Shown here: positions 15,880 to 23,579 of the stretch, in pieces
Layout: each line of letters starts with the position of its first letter
Numbering within the stretch: the stretch's first letter is position 1
Source: JBBQXK01 sp038251625
Lineage (GTDB): Bacteria; Pseudomonadota; Alphaproteobacteria; Rhodobacterales; Rhodobacteraceae
Assembly (NCBI GenBank): GCA_038251625.1
Contig: JBBSBE010000021.1
Span: 1-41,194 of the forward strand
Length of the DNA stretch: 41,194 nucleotides
Direction of reading: 5' to 3'
The notes under the pieces: generated by a model
Database searches by the model: none
What the model was told of the DNA's origin: nothing
The model's input: the letters and a program-made list of their open reading frames with translations, nothing else
Translations under genes and position numbers: made by a program

Positions 15880-17085
15880 ATGATCGGACGAAGGGGCACA
15901 CCTTCGACGGAAGAAGCCGACAAACCCAAGGGGTTTGACGACTTTGATCTGCGTCTGGGCGACGTGATGCGCGGTGAGCGTGCCACGCTGGGCAAATCGC
16001 TGCTGGATGTGCAGCGCGATCTGAAAATCAAGGCCACTTATATCGCCGCGATTGAAAACTGCGATGTCTCGGCTTTCGAGACGCAGGGTTTCATTGCGGG
16101 ATATGTGCGCAGCTATGCGCGCTATCTGGGCATGAACCCCGATGAGGCGTTCGAGAAGTTTTGCCGCGAGGCGAATTTCACCATGGCGCATGGCATGTCG
16201 GCGGCGGCGTCGCCCGCGCGCATTTCGGCCGCACGTGCGCGCAGCGCGGACCGCGACCCGCTTGGTGATCCCAATGCAAGTTTTGTGCCGCAGACCGAAA
16301 GCCTGTTTGCGCGGGTGGAGCCCGGGGCGGTCGGTTCGCTTCTGGTGCTTTTGGTGCTGATCGGCGGCATCGGATACGGCGGCTGGTCGGTTCTGCAAGA
16401 GGTGCAGCGGGTGCAATTGGCCCCGGTCGATCAGGCGCCCCGCGTGGTTGCTGATATCGATCCCTTGGGCAACGTGCCCGGCGTGGCGCCGCTTGTCCGC
16501 TCGGCGCCCGAAGCGGGTGCTGATGGCGGCGGCGAGGCGCCGGATGTGCTGAGCACGGCTGCGAATGCGCGGCCCGAGGGGCTGGACAGGCTTTACCGTC
16601 CGCAGGCGCTGGATGTGCCTGTGCTGACGGCGCGCGACGGCCCGATTGCGGGCATCAAGCCGCAGCGCAACGACGCCATCGAAAGTGCCGTGCAGGAAGC
16701 GGTTGCCGACGCCGCCGATCCGACCGTGCAGGTGGTGGCAGAAGGCGTGCCGGGGGTCGAGCTTCTGGCGGTGCGCCCGGCTTGGGTGCGCGTGCAGGCA
16801 GCCGATGGCACGGTGCTTTTCGAGAAGATCCTTGATGCGGGCGAGCGGTATGTCGTGCCGCAGATGGAAAACCCGCCGCTTCTGCGCGCGGGCAATTCCG
16901 GTTCTGTCTATTTCGCGGTGAACGGGCAGACCTATGGCCCTGCCGCGCCCGGTGCGCAGGTGATCAAGAACGTGACCCTGTCGCCCGAAGCGCTGGTGGC
17001 CAGCTACACCCCCGCCGACATGGAGCGCGACAGCGATCTGCGCGACATCATCACCAAAGTGGCCGAGGCCGCACCGAACCCCTGA
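15880..17085 (+). CDS. rodZ: RodZ-like helix-turn-helix membrane protein (DUF4115)
   Basis: 401 residues with the three-part RodZ layout. A cytoplasmic helix-turn-helix (about 24–95, LRLGDVMRGERATLGKSLLD ... YIAAIENCDVSAFETQGFIAGYVRSYARYLGM) is followed by a single membrane helix (150–170) and a proline/alanine-rich linker, then a C-terminal DUF4115 beta domain (about 290–375, LAVRPAWVRVQAADGTVLFEK). In E. coli RodZ links MreB filaments to the elongation machinery across the inner membrane. The pairing with ispG 77 bases downstream is a widely conserved gene order in proteobacteria, which supports the call. The linker between 175 and 285 is unusually long. Confidence 0.85.
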   Translation: MIGRRGTPSTEEADKPKGFDDFDLRLGDVMRGERATLGKSLLDVQRDLKIKATYIAAIENCDVSAFETQGFIAGYVRSYARYLGMNPDEAFEKFCREANFTMAHGMSAAASPARISAARARSADRDPLGDPNASFVPQTESLFARVEPGAVGSLLVLLVLIGGIGYGGWSVLQEVQRVQLAPVDQAPRVVADIDPLGNVPGVAPLVRSAPEAGADGGGEAPDVLSTAANARPEGLDRLYRPQALDVPVLTARDGPIAGIKPQRNDAIESAVQEAVADAADPTVQVVAEGVPGVELLAVRPAWVRVQAADGTVLFEKILDAGERYVVPQMENPPLLRAGNSGSVYFAVNGQTYGPAAPGAQVIKNVTLSPEALVASYTPADMERDSDLRDIITKVAEAAPNP

Positions 17086-17162
17086 CAATCGTGATGCCGC
17101 GGGCGTTGCGGTACGGTGCTGCGCGTCGTATCTCTGGCAGCAAAGCTGACCGGAGGCCCCTG

Positions 17163-18287
17163 ATGACGCACAATCCCATCCGCCCCTGGCGCAATATCGA
17201 GCGGCGCCGCTCGCGCCAGATCCGCGTGGGCAAGGTTCTGGTCGGGGGCGATGCGCCGATCAGCGTGCAGACGATGACGAACACGATCACATCGGACGTG
17301 GCGGCGACCATCGAACAGGTGCAGCGCTGCGCGGTGGCGGGCGCCGATATCGTGCGCATCTCGACCCCCGATCAGGATGCCACGCGCGCGCTGCGCGAGA
17401 TCGTGGCGGAAAGCCCGGTGCCGATCGTGGCGGACATCCATTTCCACTACAAACGCGCGATCGAGGCGGCAGAGGCGGGGGCGGCCTGTCTGCGCATCAA
17501 CCCCGGCAACATCGGCGATGCCAAGCGCGTGAAAGAGGTGGTGAAGGCCGCCAAGGACCACGGTTGTTCGATCCGGATCGGGGTGAATGCGGGCAGCCTT
17601 GAACGGCATTTGCTGGAAAAGTACGGCGAGCCGTGCCCGGATGCGATGGTGGAGTCGGGCCTCGACCACATCAAGCTGTTGCAGGACAACGATTTCCACG
17701 AGTTCAAGATTTCGGTGAAGGCGTCGGACGTGTTCCTGGCTGCCGCCGCCTATCAGCAACTGGCGGATGCGACGGACGCGCCTATCCATCTGGGCATCAC
17801 CGAGGCGGGTGGCCTTGTGTCCGGGACGGTAAAATCGGCTGTGGGGCTCGGCAATCTGCTTTGGGCCGGGATTGGCGATACAATCCGCGTGTCGTTGTCG
17901 GCCGATCCGGTGGAAGAGGTGAAGGTGGGGTTCGAGATCCTGAAATCCCTTGGCCTGCGGCACCGGGGGGTCACCATCATCTCTTGCCCGTCCTGCGCGC
18001 GGCAGGGGTTTGACGTGATCAAGACGGTGTCTGCGCTGGAAGAGCGTCTGGCGCATGTGACGACCAGCATGTCGCTGTCGATCATCGGCTGCGTGGTGAA
18101 TGGGCCTGGCGAGGCGTTGATGACCGATATCGGCTTTACCGGCGGCGGGGCGGGCAAGGGGATGGTATACCTTGCGGGCAAGCAGGTGCATACGATGGGT
18201 AACGACCGGATGATCGAGCACATCGTGGAACTGGTCGAGGCACGCGCCGCCGAGATCGACGCGTTGGCAGAGGAAGCGGCGGAATGA
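17163..18287 (+). CDS. ispG: 4-hydroxy-3-methylbut-2-en-1-yl diphosphate synthase (IspG/GcpE)
   Basis: 374 residues. It converts MEcPP to HMBPP in the non-mevalonate isoprenoid pathway using a [4Fe-4S] cluster. The N-terminal TIM barrel opens with RVGKVLVGGDAPISVQTMTN and contains ADIHFHYKRAIEA and LRINPGNIG. The cluster ligands are visible at SCPSCARQGFD (Cys275, Cys278) and GCVVNGPGE (Cys310, followed by the conserved Glu). The start at 17163 has GGAGG 7 bases upstream. The last four bases overlap the cupin start. Confidence 0.97.
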   Translation: MTHNPIRPWRNIERRRSRQIRVGKVLVGGDAPISVQTMTNTITSDVAATIEQVQRCAVAGADIVRISTPDQDATRALREIVAESPVPIVADIHFHYKRAIEAAEAGAACLRINPGNIGDAKRVKEVVKAAKDHGCSIRIGVNAGSLERHLLEKYGEPCPDAMVESGLDHIKLLQDNDFHEFKISVKASDVFLAAAAYQQLADATDAPIHLGITEAGGLVSGTVKSAVGLGNLLWAGIGDTIRVSLSADPVEEVKVGFEILKSLGLRHRGVTIISCPSCARQGFDVIKTVSALEERLAHVTTSMSLSIIGCVVNGPGEALMTDIGFTGGGAGKGMVYLAGKQVHTMGNDRMIEHIVELVEARAAEIDALAEEAAE

Positions 18288-18787
18288 CCGACCGCCATCC
18301 CGCCATCGCGCACTGGACCGCGATCGAGGGCGCGGACGACAGCCACTACGCGGGCGATGACGAGTTGATGACGATCAGCGCGTCTTTCGGGCGGCATTTC
18401 GGGCTGTCGCGGGTGGGCATCCATCACGAGCGTCTGCTGCCGGGGCGGCGCACGTCTTACCCCCATGCCGAAAGCACCGAGGATGAATTCGTCTATGTGA
18501 TCGAAGGCACGCCGGATGTGTGGCTTGACGGCGTGCTGCATCGGCTGGGGCCGGGGGATGGCGTGGGGTTTCCGGCGGGCACGGGGCTTGCGCACAGTTT
18601 TCTGAACAACACAGACGCGGATGTGCGGCTGATCGTGGTGGGCGAACGGCGCACCGACAACCGCATCTTCTATGCCATGAACCCCGAGCAGCGCGCGATG
18701 CGCGATGACTGGTGGGCGGATGTACCCGCCCGGGCGCTGGGACCGCATGACGGGCTGACGGACACGGAGCGGGCAAAGCGCGCCTAG
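18284..18787 (+). CDS. Cupin domain protein
   Basis: 167 residues, one double-stranded beta-helix. Cupin motif 1 is YPHAESTEDEFVYVIEGTPDVWLDG (His, Glu and the following Glu as likely metal ligands) and motif 2 is DGVGFPAGTGLAHSFLNN (His). The closing part (RRTDNRIFYAMNPEQRAM ... DDWWADVPARALGPHDG) resembles small cupins annotated as auxin-binding-like or mannose-6-phosphate isomerase-like, without a proven reaction. The start overlaps the ispG stop (ATGA), so it is translated with ispG; no known isoprenoid function explains this. Confidence 0.8.
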   Translation: MTDRHPAIAHWTAIEGADDSHYAGDDELMTISASFGRHFGLSRVGIHHERLLPGRRTSYPHAESTEDEFVYVIEGTPDVWLDGVLHRLGPGDGVGFPAGTGLAHSFLNNTDADVRLIVVGERRTDNRIFYAMNPEQRAMRDDWWADVPARALGPHDGLTDTERAKRA

Positions 18788-18898
18788 CCCCCGGCGCGGG
18801 CGCTTTCTGCGCTGCTGGGGGGGTCGCGGTGCGATTTTGCAGGGTTGGCGGGTTGCGGGCACGCCCTACGTTCCGCCACTGAAAACCGGAGCATCCGC

Positions 18899-20107
18899 AT
18901 GACACGCCCCCTTCCTGCCGCCCCCGGCCCGTTTGTGACGGTGGCGGTTCTGCTGCTCGCCTCGCTGACCATCATGTCGAACGCGACCATCGCGCCGTCC
19001 TTGCCCGGGTTGCGGGCGCATTTCGCGGATGTGGAGGGGATCGACACGCTGGCCGGGTTGCTGCTGGCCCTGCCGTCGCTGGCGATCGTGCTGACGGCAG
19101 GGGTGATCGGGTTGCTGGCGGACAGGATCAGCCGTCAGGCGCTTCTGGTTGGCGCTGCGGTGGCGGTGGCCATCGGCGGCGCGTCGGGGCTGGTAGCCGA
19201 GACACTGCCGCAGATGCTGGCGGGGCGGGTGGTGTTGGGCCTGGGCGTGGCGGGCACGATGACGCTGGCGCTGGCCTGGGGGGGTGATCTTTGGCAGGGG
19301 CCTGCGCGGGCGCGGTTCATGGGGCTGCAGGGGGCCACGATGTCAGCAGGGGGCGTGGTGGTGATGCTTCTGGGCGGCGGACTGGCCGCGCTGCACTGGC
19401 GGGGCAGTTTTGCCGCCTATCTGGTGGTGATCCCGGTGGCCATCTTTGCCTATGTGGCGCTGGCGCCCTATGCGGCCGCGCGAAAGGCCGCGCCAGCGGT
19501 GGCGGGCGATGCCGGTGCGCGGTTCCCGTGGCGGGCGTTCGCGCTGGTCGGGCCGCTGGCGTTCGTGTTCATGGCCACCTTCTATGTGATGCCCACGCGC
19601 CTGCCGTTTCTGTTGACGGGGATGGGCATCGGCAACGCGGCCTTGATCGGGGCGGTGATGGCGCTGATGACGCTGGTGTCGATACCCGGGGCGCTGATGT
19701 ATGGCCGGATCCGGCGGTATCTGTCGGCGGTGGCGGTCTTTGCGCTGTCTTTCGGGGTGATGGGGGCTGGGCTTTTGCTGGTGGGGCTGGCCGAGACGCT
19801 GCCGGGGGTGATGGCAGGGATTGCGCTGACGGGGCTTGGGATGGGGCCGTCGATGCCCAACTACACCACGTATTTCATGGGCTTCACGCCACCTGCGCTG
19901 CGGGGGCGCGCCTCGGGCCTGCTGACGACGGCGTTCTTTGCGGGTCAGTTCGCCTCACCGCTCGCCACGGCGCCGCTGGTGGCGGCCTTCGGGCTGAAGG
20001 GCGCGTTCGAGGCGATGGGTGGCATTCTGGTGCTGTTTGCGTTGGTGCTGGCGCTGGCCGCGTTCCGCGCGCCGTCGCCTGCCGCCGCGTCGGTACCGGG
20101 CGAATAG
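18899..20107 (+). CDS. MFS transporter
   Basis: 402 residues with about twelve hydrophobic segments. The family signatures are visible: the loop 2–3 motif GLLADRISRQALLVG and the TM4–5 region LAGRVVLGLGVAGTMTLAL. The N-terminal half opens PGPFVTVAVLLLASLTIMSNATIAPSLPGL, the pattern of drug:H+ antiporter-1 type carriers. The substrate is unknown. The ATG at 18899 follows GGAG by 8 bases. Its stop is only 4 bases from the stop of the convergent dsbA-like gene. Confidence 0.85.
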   Translation: MTRPLPAAPGPFVTVAVLLLASLTIMSNATIAPSLPGLRAHFADVEGIDTLAGLLLALPSLAIVLTAGVIGLLADRISRQALLVGAAVAVAIGGASGLVAETLPQMLAGRVVLGLGVAGTMTLALAWGGDLWQGPARARFMGLQGATMSAGGVVVMLLGGGLAALHWRGSFAAYLVVIPVAIFAYVALAPYAAARKAAPAVAGDAGARFPWRAFALVGPLAFVFMATFYVMPTRLPFLLTGMGIGNAALIGAVMALMTLVSIPGALMYGRIRRYLSAVAVFALSFGVMGAGLLLVGLAETLPGVMAGIALTGLGMGPSMPNYTTYFMGFTPPALRGRASGLLTTAFFAGQFASPLATAPLVAAFGLKGAFEAMGGILVLFALVLALAAFRAPSPAAASVPGE

Positions 20108-20111
20108 GCCG

Positions 20112-20855
20112 TCAGCCGTCGCGTGCTTCCGCCACCATTGCGGCCATACCTTCGAGCGGCAGGTAGCCGCGCACCATCGTGTCGCCGATAACAAAGGTGG
20201 GCGTGCCGTTGATCTGCAGCTTGCCAGCCAGCGCATGGTTGGCGCCGATCACGGCCTTGACCTCGGGGGCATCCATCCGCGCCATGATCGCCGCGCTGTC
20301 GAGACCAAGATCGCCCGCCAGACGTTGCAGCGTGTCGGTCGTGGGTTCGCCGCGCAACTGTATCAGCGCGTCATGCGCAGCCTCATAGGCATCGGGGCCC
20401 GCGAGTTGCAGCACCGCGACGGCAAAGCGCGATGACAGATCCGACGCTTCGCCCAGGATCGGGAATTCCTTGACGATGAACCGGATGTTGCCATCGGCCT
20501 TGATCAGCTGAGCCACCTCGTCATAGGCCTTGCGGCAATAGCCGCAGCGGTAATCCATGAATTCGACCACGGTCACATCGCCGTCGGGGTTGCCGCCCAC
20601 CCAGCTCGATTCGTCCTTGAAGATCGCATCGGCGTTGGCCGCGATGATCGCCTTGTCGCCATCGGCGGCGGCGGCATCGCTGCGGTCCTGCAGGATGGTG
20701 ATGGCTTCCATCAGCACCTCGGGGTTTTCCAGAAGATACGAACGCACCTCTGCGCGAAAGGCCGTGCGTTCGGCGTCTGTCATCGTCTTGGCCTCATCGG
20801 CGAAGGCGGGGGCGGCGGCCAGGCAGGCGAGGGCGGCGAGGGTTCTGACGTTCAT
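20112..20855 (-). CDS. DsbA-like periplasmic thiol oxidoreductase
   Basis: 247 residues. A signal peptide (MNVRTLAALACLAAAPAFA, cleavage near 19) is followed by a helical lead and a thioredoxin-fold domain with insertion. The active site is CGYC (104–107) in VVEFMDYRCGYCRKAYDEV, and the cis-proline loop reads INGTPTFVIGD. This arrangement fits the DsbA/BdbD/Com1 group that forms disulfides in exported proteins, or a DsbC/ScsC-like variant. The N-terminal extension (LLENPEVLMEAITILQ) is typical of alphaproteobacterial Com1-like proteins. It is divergent from the aminotransferase gene. Confidence 0.87.
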   Translation of the reverse strand: MNVRTLAALACLAAAPAFADEAKTMTDAERTAFRAEVRSYLLENPEVLMEAITILQDRSDAAAADGDKAIIAANADAIFKDESSWVGGNPDGDVTVVEFMDYRCGYCRKAYDEVAQLIKADGNIRFIVKEFPILGEASDLSSRFAVAVLQLAGPDAYEAAHDALIQLRGEPTTDTLQRLAGDLGLDSAAIMARMDAPEVKAVIGANHALAGKLQINGTPTFVIGDTMVRGYLPLEGMAAMVAEARDG

Positions 20856-20986
20856 CTTTGTCCCGTGGTCTGAAGGGTGGATGCGACCATCGCAGGTTCG
20901 CCCGGTTTCGCAAGGGGCAGGGGTGGGTGCATTGACCCCGGGCCCCCGGTCGCGCAAGTGTTCCGCCAGAGGATAACGGAGGGGTG

Positions 20987-22129
20987 ATGCAGGTCTCAAG
21001 ACGCGGTTCGGTCGATCCCTTCATTGTGATGGATGTGGTGGAGGCCGCGCGCGCCGCCGAGGCAGCGGGCCGCAGGATCGTGCATATGGAGATCGGCCAG
21101 CCGGGCACGCCTGCGCCCGCCGCCGCACGGGCGGCACTGGTGGCGGCGATGGAGGCAGGGGCGCTGGGGTACACCACATCGCTTGGCCTGCCCGCGTTGC
21201 GCGCGGGGATCGCTGCGCTTTATGCGCGCTGGTACGGGGTGGAATTGAACCCCGACCGGGTGATCGTGACAGCCGGCTCTTCCGCGGCGTTCATTCTGGC
21301 CTTCACGGCGCTGTTCGAGGCGGGCGGGCGGCTTGGCATGGGGGAGCCCGGTTATCCGAGCTATCGCCAGATCGCGCGGGCGCTGAGCCTTGAACCCGTC
21401 GGTATTCCGGCGTCGGAGGCGAACCGGTTGCAGCCGGTGCCGGGGGATATTCTGGATGGTCTTGACGGGCTGATCGTGGCCTCGCCCGGGAACCCGTCGG
21501 GCACGATGCTGACCCATGCAGCGCTTGCCGCGCTGATGGCGCATTGCCGGGAGCGGGGGATCGCCTTCATCTCGGACGAGATCTACCACGGGCTGCATTA
21601 CGGGGACCGGGCGGTTTCGGCGCTGGAGATCGGCGACGATTGCATCGTCATCAACTCATTCTCCAAGTATTTCAGCATGACGGGGTGGCGCGTCGGCTGG
21701 ATGGTGGTGCCGGAAGGGATGGTGCGGGGGATCGAGCGGCTGCAGCAGAACATGTTCATCTGCGCGCCGCATGCGGCACAGGTGGCGGCATTGGCGGCGC
21801 TGGATGCGACGGCGGAGCTGGAGGGCAACCGGGCGGTTTACGCGCGCAACCGGGCGCTGATGCTGGAGGGGTTGCCGAAGGTGGGGATCGGGCGGATCGC
21901 ACCGCCGGACGGCGCCTTCTACATCTATGCAGATGTGTCGGACCTGACCGATGACAGCCGGGCATTCGCCGCCGAAATGCTGGAGGCTGTGGGGGTGGCG
22001 GTGACGCCTGGCTTGGATTTCGACCCCGCGCGGGGGCGCCGTACCGTGCGCTTTTCCTATGCGCGCGAGACGGCCGAGATCGAAGAGGGGCTCACACGGA
22101 TCGCGGCCTTCATGGCGGCGCGGACGTGA
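20987..22129 (+). CDS. Class I/II pyridoxal-phosphate aminotransferase
   Basis: 380 residues, fold type I. The recognisable segments are MEIGQPGTPAP (substrate arm), VTAGSSAAFILAF, ASPGNPSGTML, FISDEIYHGLHY (cofactor Asp and Tyr) and the lysine motif NSFSKYFSMTGWRVGWMVVP, with the C-terminal RFSYARE holding the carboxylate-binding arginine. This is the aspartate-aminotransferase-like subgroup; the amino donor is unresolved. The ATG at 20987 is preferred over the overlapping GTG at 20984 because of the spacing from GGAGG. The amidase gene follows 49 bases downstream. Confidence 0.88.
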   Translation: MQVSRRGSVDPFIVMDVVEAARAAEAAGRRIVHMEIGQPGTPAPAAARAALVAAMEAGALGYTTSLGLPALRAGIAALYARWYGVELNPDRVIVTAGSSAAFILAFTALFEAGGRLGMGEPGYPSYRQIARALSLEPVGIPASEANRLQPVPGDILDGLDGLIVASPGNPSGTMLTHAALAALMAHCRERGIAFISDEIYHGLHYGDRAVSALEIGDDCIVINSFSKYFSMTGWRVGWMVVPEGMVRGIERLQQNMFICAPHAAQVAALAALDATAELEGNRAVYARNRALMLEGLPKVGIGRIAPPDGAFYIYADVSDLTDDSRAFAAEMLEAVGVAVTPGLDFDPARGRRTVRFSYARETAEIEEGLTRIAAFMAART

Positions 22130-22178
22130 TTGGACAGCGGCGGCGGCACCGGGAATAGTGGGGGGAAACGGGGCGTTC

Positions 22179-23387
22179 ATGGGGCGGTTGCTGGCGATCT
22201 TGATGGCTGTGCTGATGGCAGGGCAGGCGGTGGCGCAGGATCTGGTGGCGCAGGACCTTACCGCGCTGGCGCGGTTCCGGGCCGAGGTGTCATCCTTCCG
22301 CGCGACCGGCGACGGCGCCGAGGTGGTGCTGGGCCTCAGCCAGCCTGTGCCCTGGCGCGTGCGCGTGCTGGACGGCCCGCCCCGCCTGATCCTTGACACG
22401 CGCGAGGCTGACTGGGCCGGGGTGCGCGCGCTGGCACGCCCTTCGGTGTTCACCGACCTGCGCGCGGGCGTGTTCCACCCGGGATGGTCGCGGCTGGTGA
22501 TCGAGCTTGCGCGCCCGATGCTGCCGGTGCGCGCGGGCATGGTGACAGGCGGGCCGGTCGCGAAGGTCGAGGTGCGGCTGAAGGATGCCAGCGCCGCCGA
22601 TTTCGCGGCCCGTGCGGCCTTGCCCGATCCGCCGGGATGGGCGCTGCCCGAGGCGCGGGACGTGGCCGCGCTGCAGCCGCGCGGGACCGGGCCGCTGGTT
22701 GTGGTGCTGGACCCCGGCCATGGCGGCATCGACCCCGGCGCCGAGCGAGACGGGATCAGCGAGGCCGATCTGATGCTGACCTTCGCGCGCGAATTGAAGG
22801 AAGAATTGCTGCGCACGGGCACCATGCAGGTGGTCCTGACGCGGACAGAGGATCTGTTCGTGCCGCTGGAAACCCGCATTTCCATTGCACGCGCGGCGGG
22901 GGGGCACGTGTTTATATCGCTGCATGCCGATGCGCTGAGCGAGGGCGAGGCGGTGGGCGCCACGATCTATACCCTGTCCGATGATGCCAGCGACCGTGCG
23001 GCGGCGGCATTGGCCGAGCGGCACGACCGCGACGATCTTTTGGCGGGCGTGGATCTGACCGGGCAGGACGATCTGGTGGCGCAGGTGTTGATGGATATGG
23101 CGCGGGCCGAGACGGCGCCGCGCGTGGACAGGCTGGCGGCCGCGCTGGAGACGGCGATCAAGGCCGAAAAGCTGCCGATGCACCGGCATGCGCGGCAGGC
23201 GGCGGGATTTTCGGTGCTGAAATCGCCCGATATTCCGTCGGTTCTGATCGAGCTTGGTTTTTTATCTTCGGCGCGGGATCTGAGGCGCCTTGGCGATCCG
23301 GTCTGGCGGGCCCGCATGACGGGGGCGATCCGCGCGGGGCTGACGGCCTGGGCCGAAGAGGACACGGCGCTGGAGGCGCTGCGCTAG
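22179..23387 (+). CDS. amiC: N-acetylmuramoyl-L-alanine amidase (AmiC-type: AMIN + Amidase_3)
   Basis: 402 residues. A signal peptide (MGRLLAILMAVLMAGQAVAQ) leads to the periplasm. Residues about 25–150 form an AMIN domain (FRATGDGAEVVLGLSQPVPW, LILDTREADW), which anchors such enzymes to septal peptidoglycan or secretin complexes. The zinc amidase domain follows: VVLDPGHGGIDPGAE (His and Glu ligands near the middle), ISLHADALSEGE (His ligand) and SVLIELGFLSSARD (catalytic Glu). It cleaves the bond between MurNAc and L-alanine during cell separation. The start at 22179 has only a weak ribosome site. It is followed by the PBP1A gene, making a wall-remodelling pair. Confidence 0.92.
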   Translation: MGRLLAILMAVLMAGQAVAQDLVAQDLTALARFRAEVSSFRATGDGAEVVLGLSQPVPWRVRVLDGPPRLILDTREADWAGVRALARPSVFTDLRAGVFHPGWSRLVIELARPMLPVRAGMVTGGPVAKVEVRLKDASAADFAARAALPDPPGWALPEARDVAALQPRGTGPLVVVLDPGHGGIDPGAERDGISEADLMLTFARELKEELLRTGTMQVVLTRTEDLFVPLETRISIARAAGGHVFISLHADALSEGEAVGATIYTLSDDASDRAAAALAERHDRDDLLAGVDLTGQDDLVAQVLMDMARAETAPRVDRLAAALETAIKAEKLPMHRHARQAAGFSVLKSPDIPSVLIELGFLSSARDLRRLGDPVWRARMTGAIRAGLTAWAEEDTALEALR

Positions 23388-23412
23388 CGGCGCAATCTTT
23401 CCGCCGCGCGCG

Positions 23413-23460
23413 CCGGGGGTTTCACACCCCCGGACCCCCGTGGGATATTTCTCAAAGGAG
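23413..23460. repeat. Intergenic hairpin element of the Rhodobacterales type
   Basis: CCGGGGGT (23413–23420) and ACCCCCGG (23426–23433) form a perfect 8-base stem around TTCAC. Then come ACCCCCGTGGGATATTT and CTCAAAGGAGAAG. Elements beginning with this hairpin and ACCCCCG–GATATTT are, from memory, dispersed between genes in Rhodobacterales genomes. It is the only copy in the window and may also act as the 3' end of the amidase transcript. Confidence 0.55.
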
Positions 23461-23523
23461 AAGAGGGAGGAGGAGGCCGGGGCCGATCATCGGCGGCGCC
23501 TTGCGTGATCCGGTATCGGTGTT

Positions 23524-23552
23524 TTGCAAGCGCCGGGGTTTGGCGATATAAG
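23524..23552 (+). promoter_or_regulatory. Strong sigma-70 promoter for PBP1A
   Basis: TTGCAA (23524–23529), a 17-base spacer and TATAAG (23547–23552) predict a transcript start near 23558. It argues that translation begins downstream, at the TTG at 23580, and not at the GTG at 23505. Confidence 0.6.
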
Positions 23553-23579
23553 GGCGCATCATTCTTGGGGGCAGGCCGG

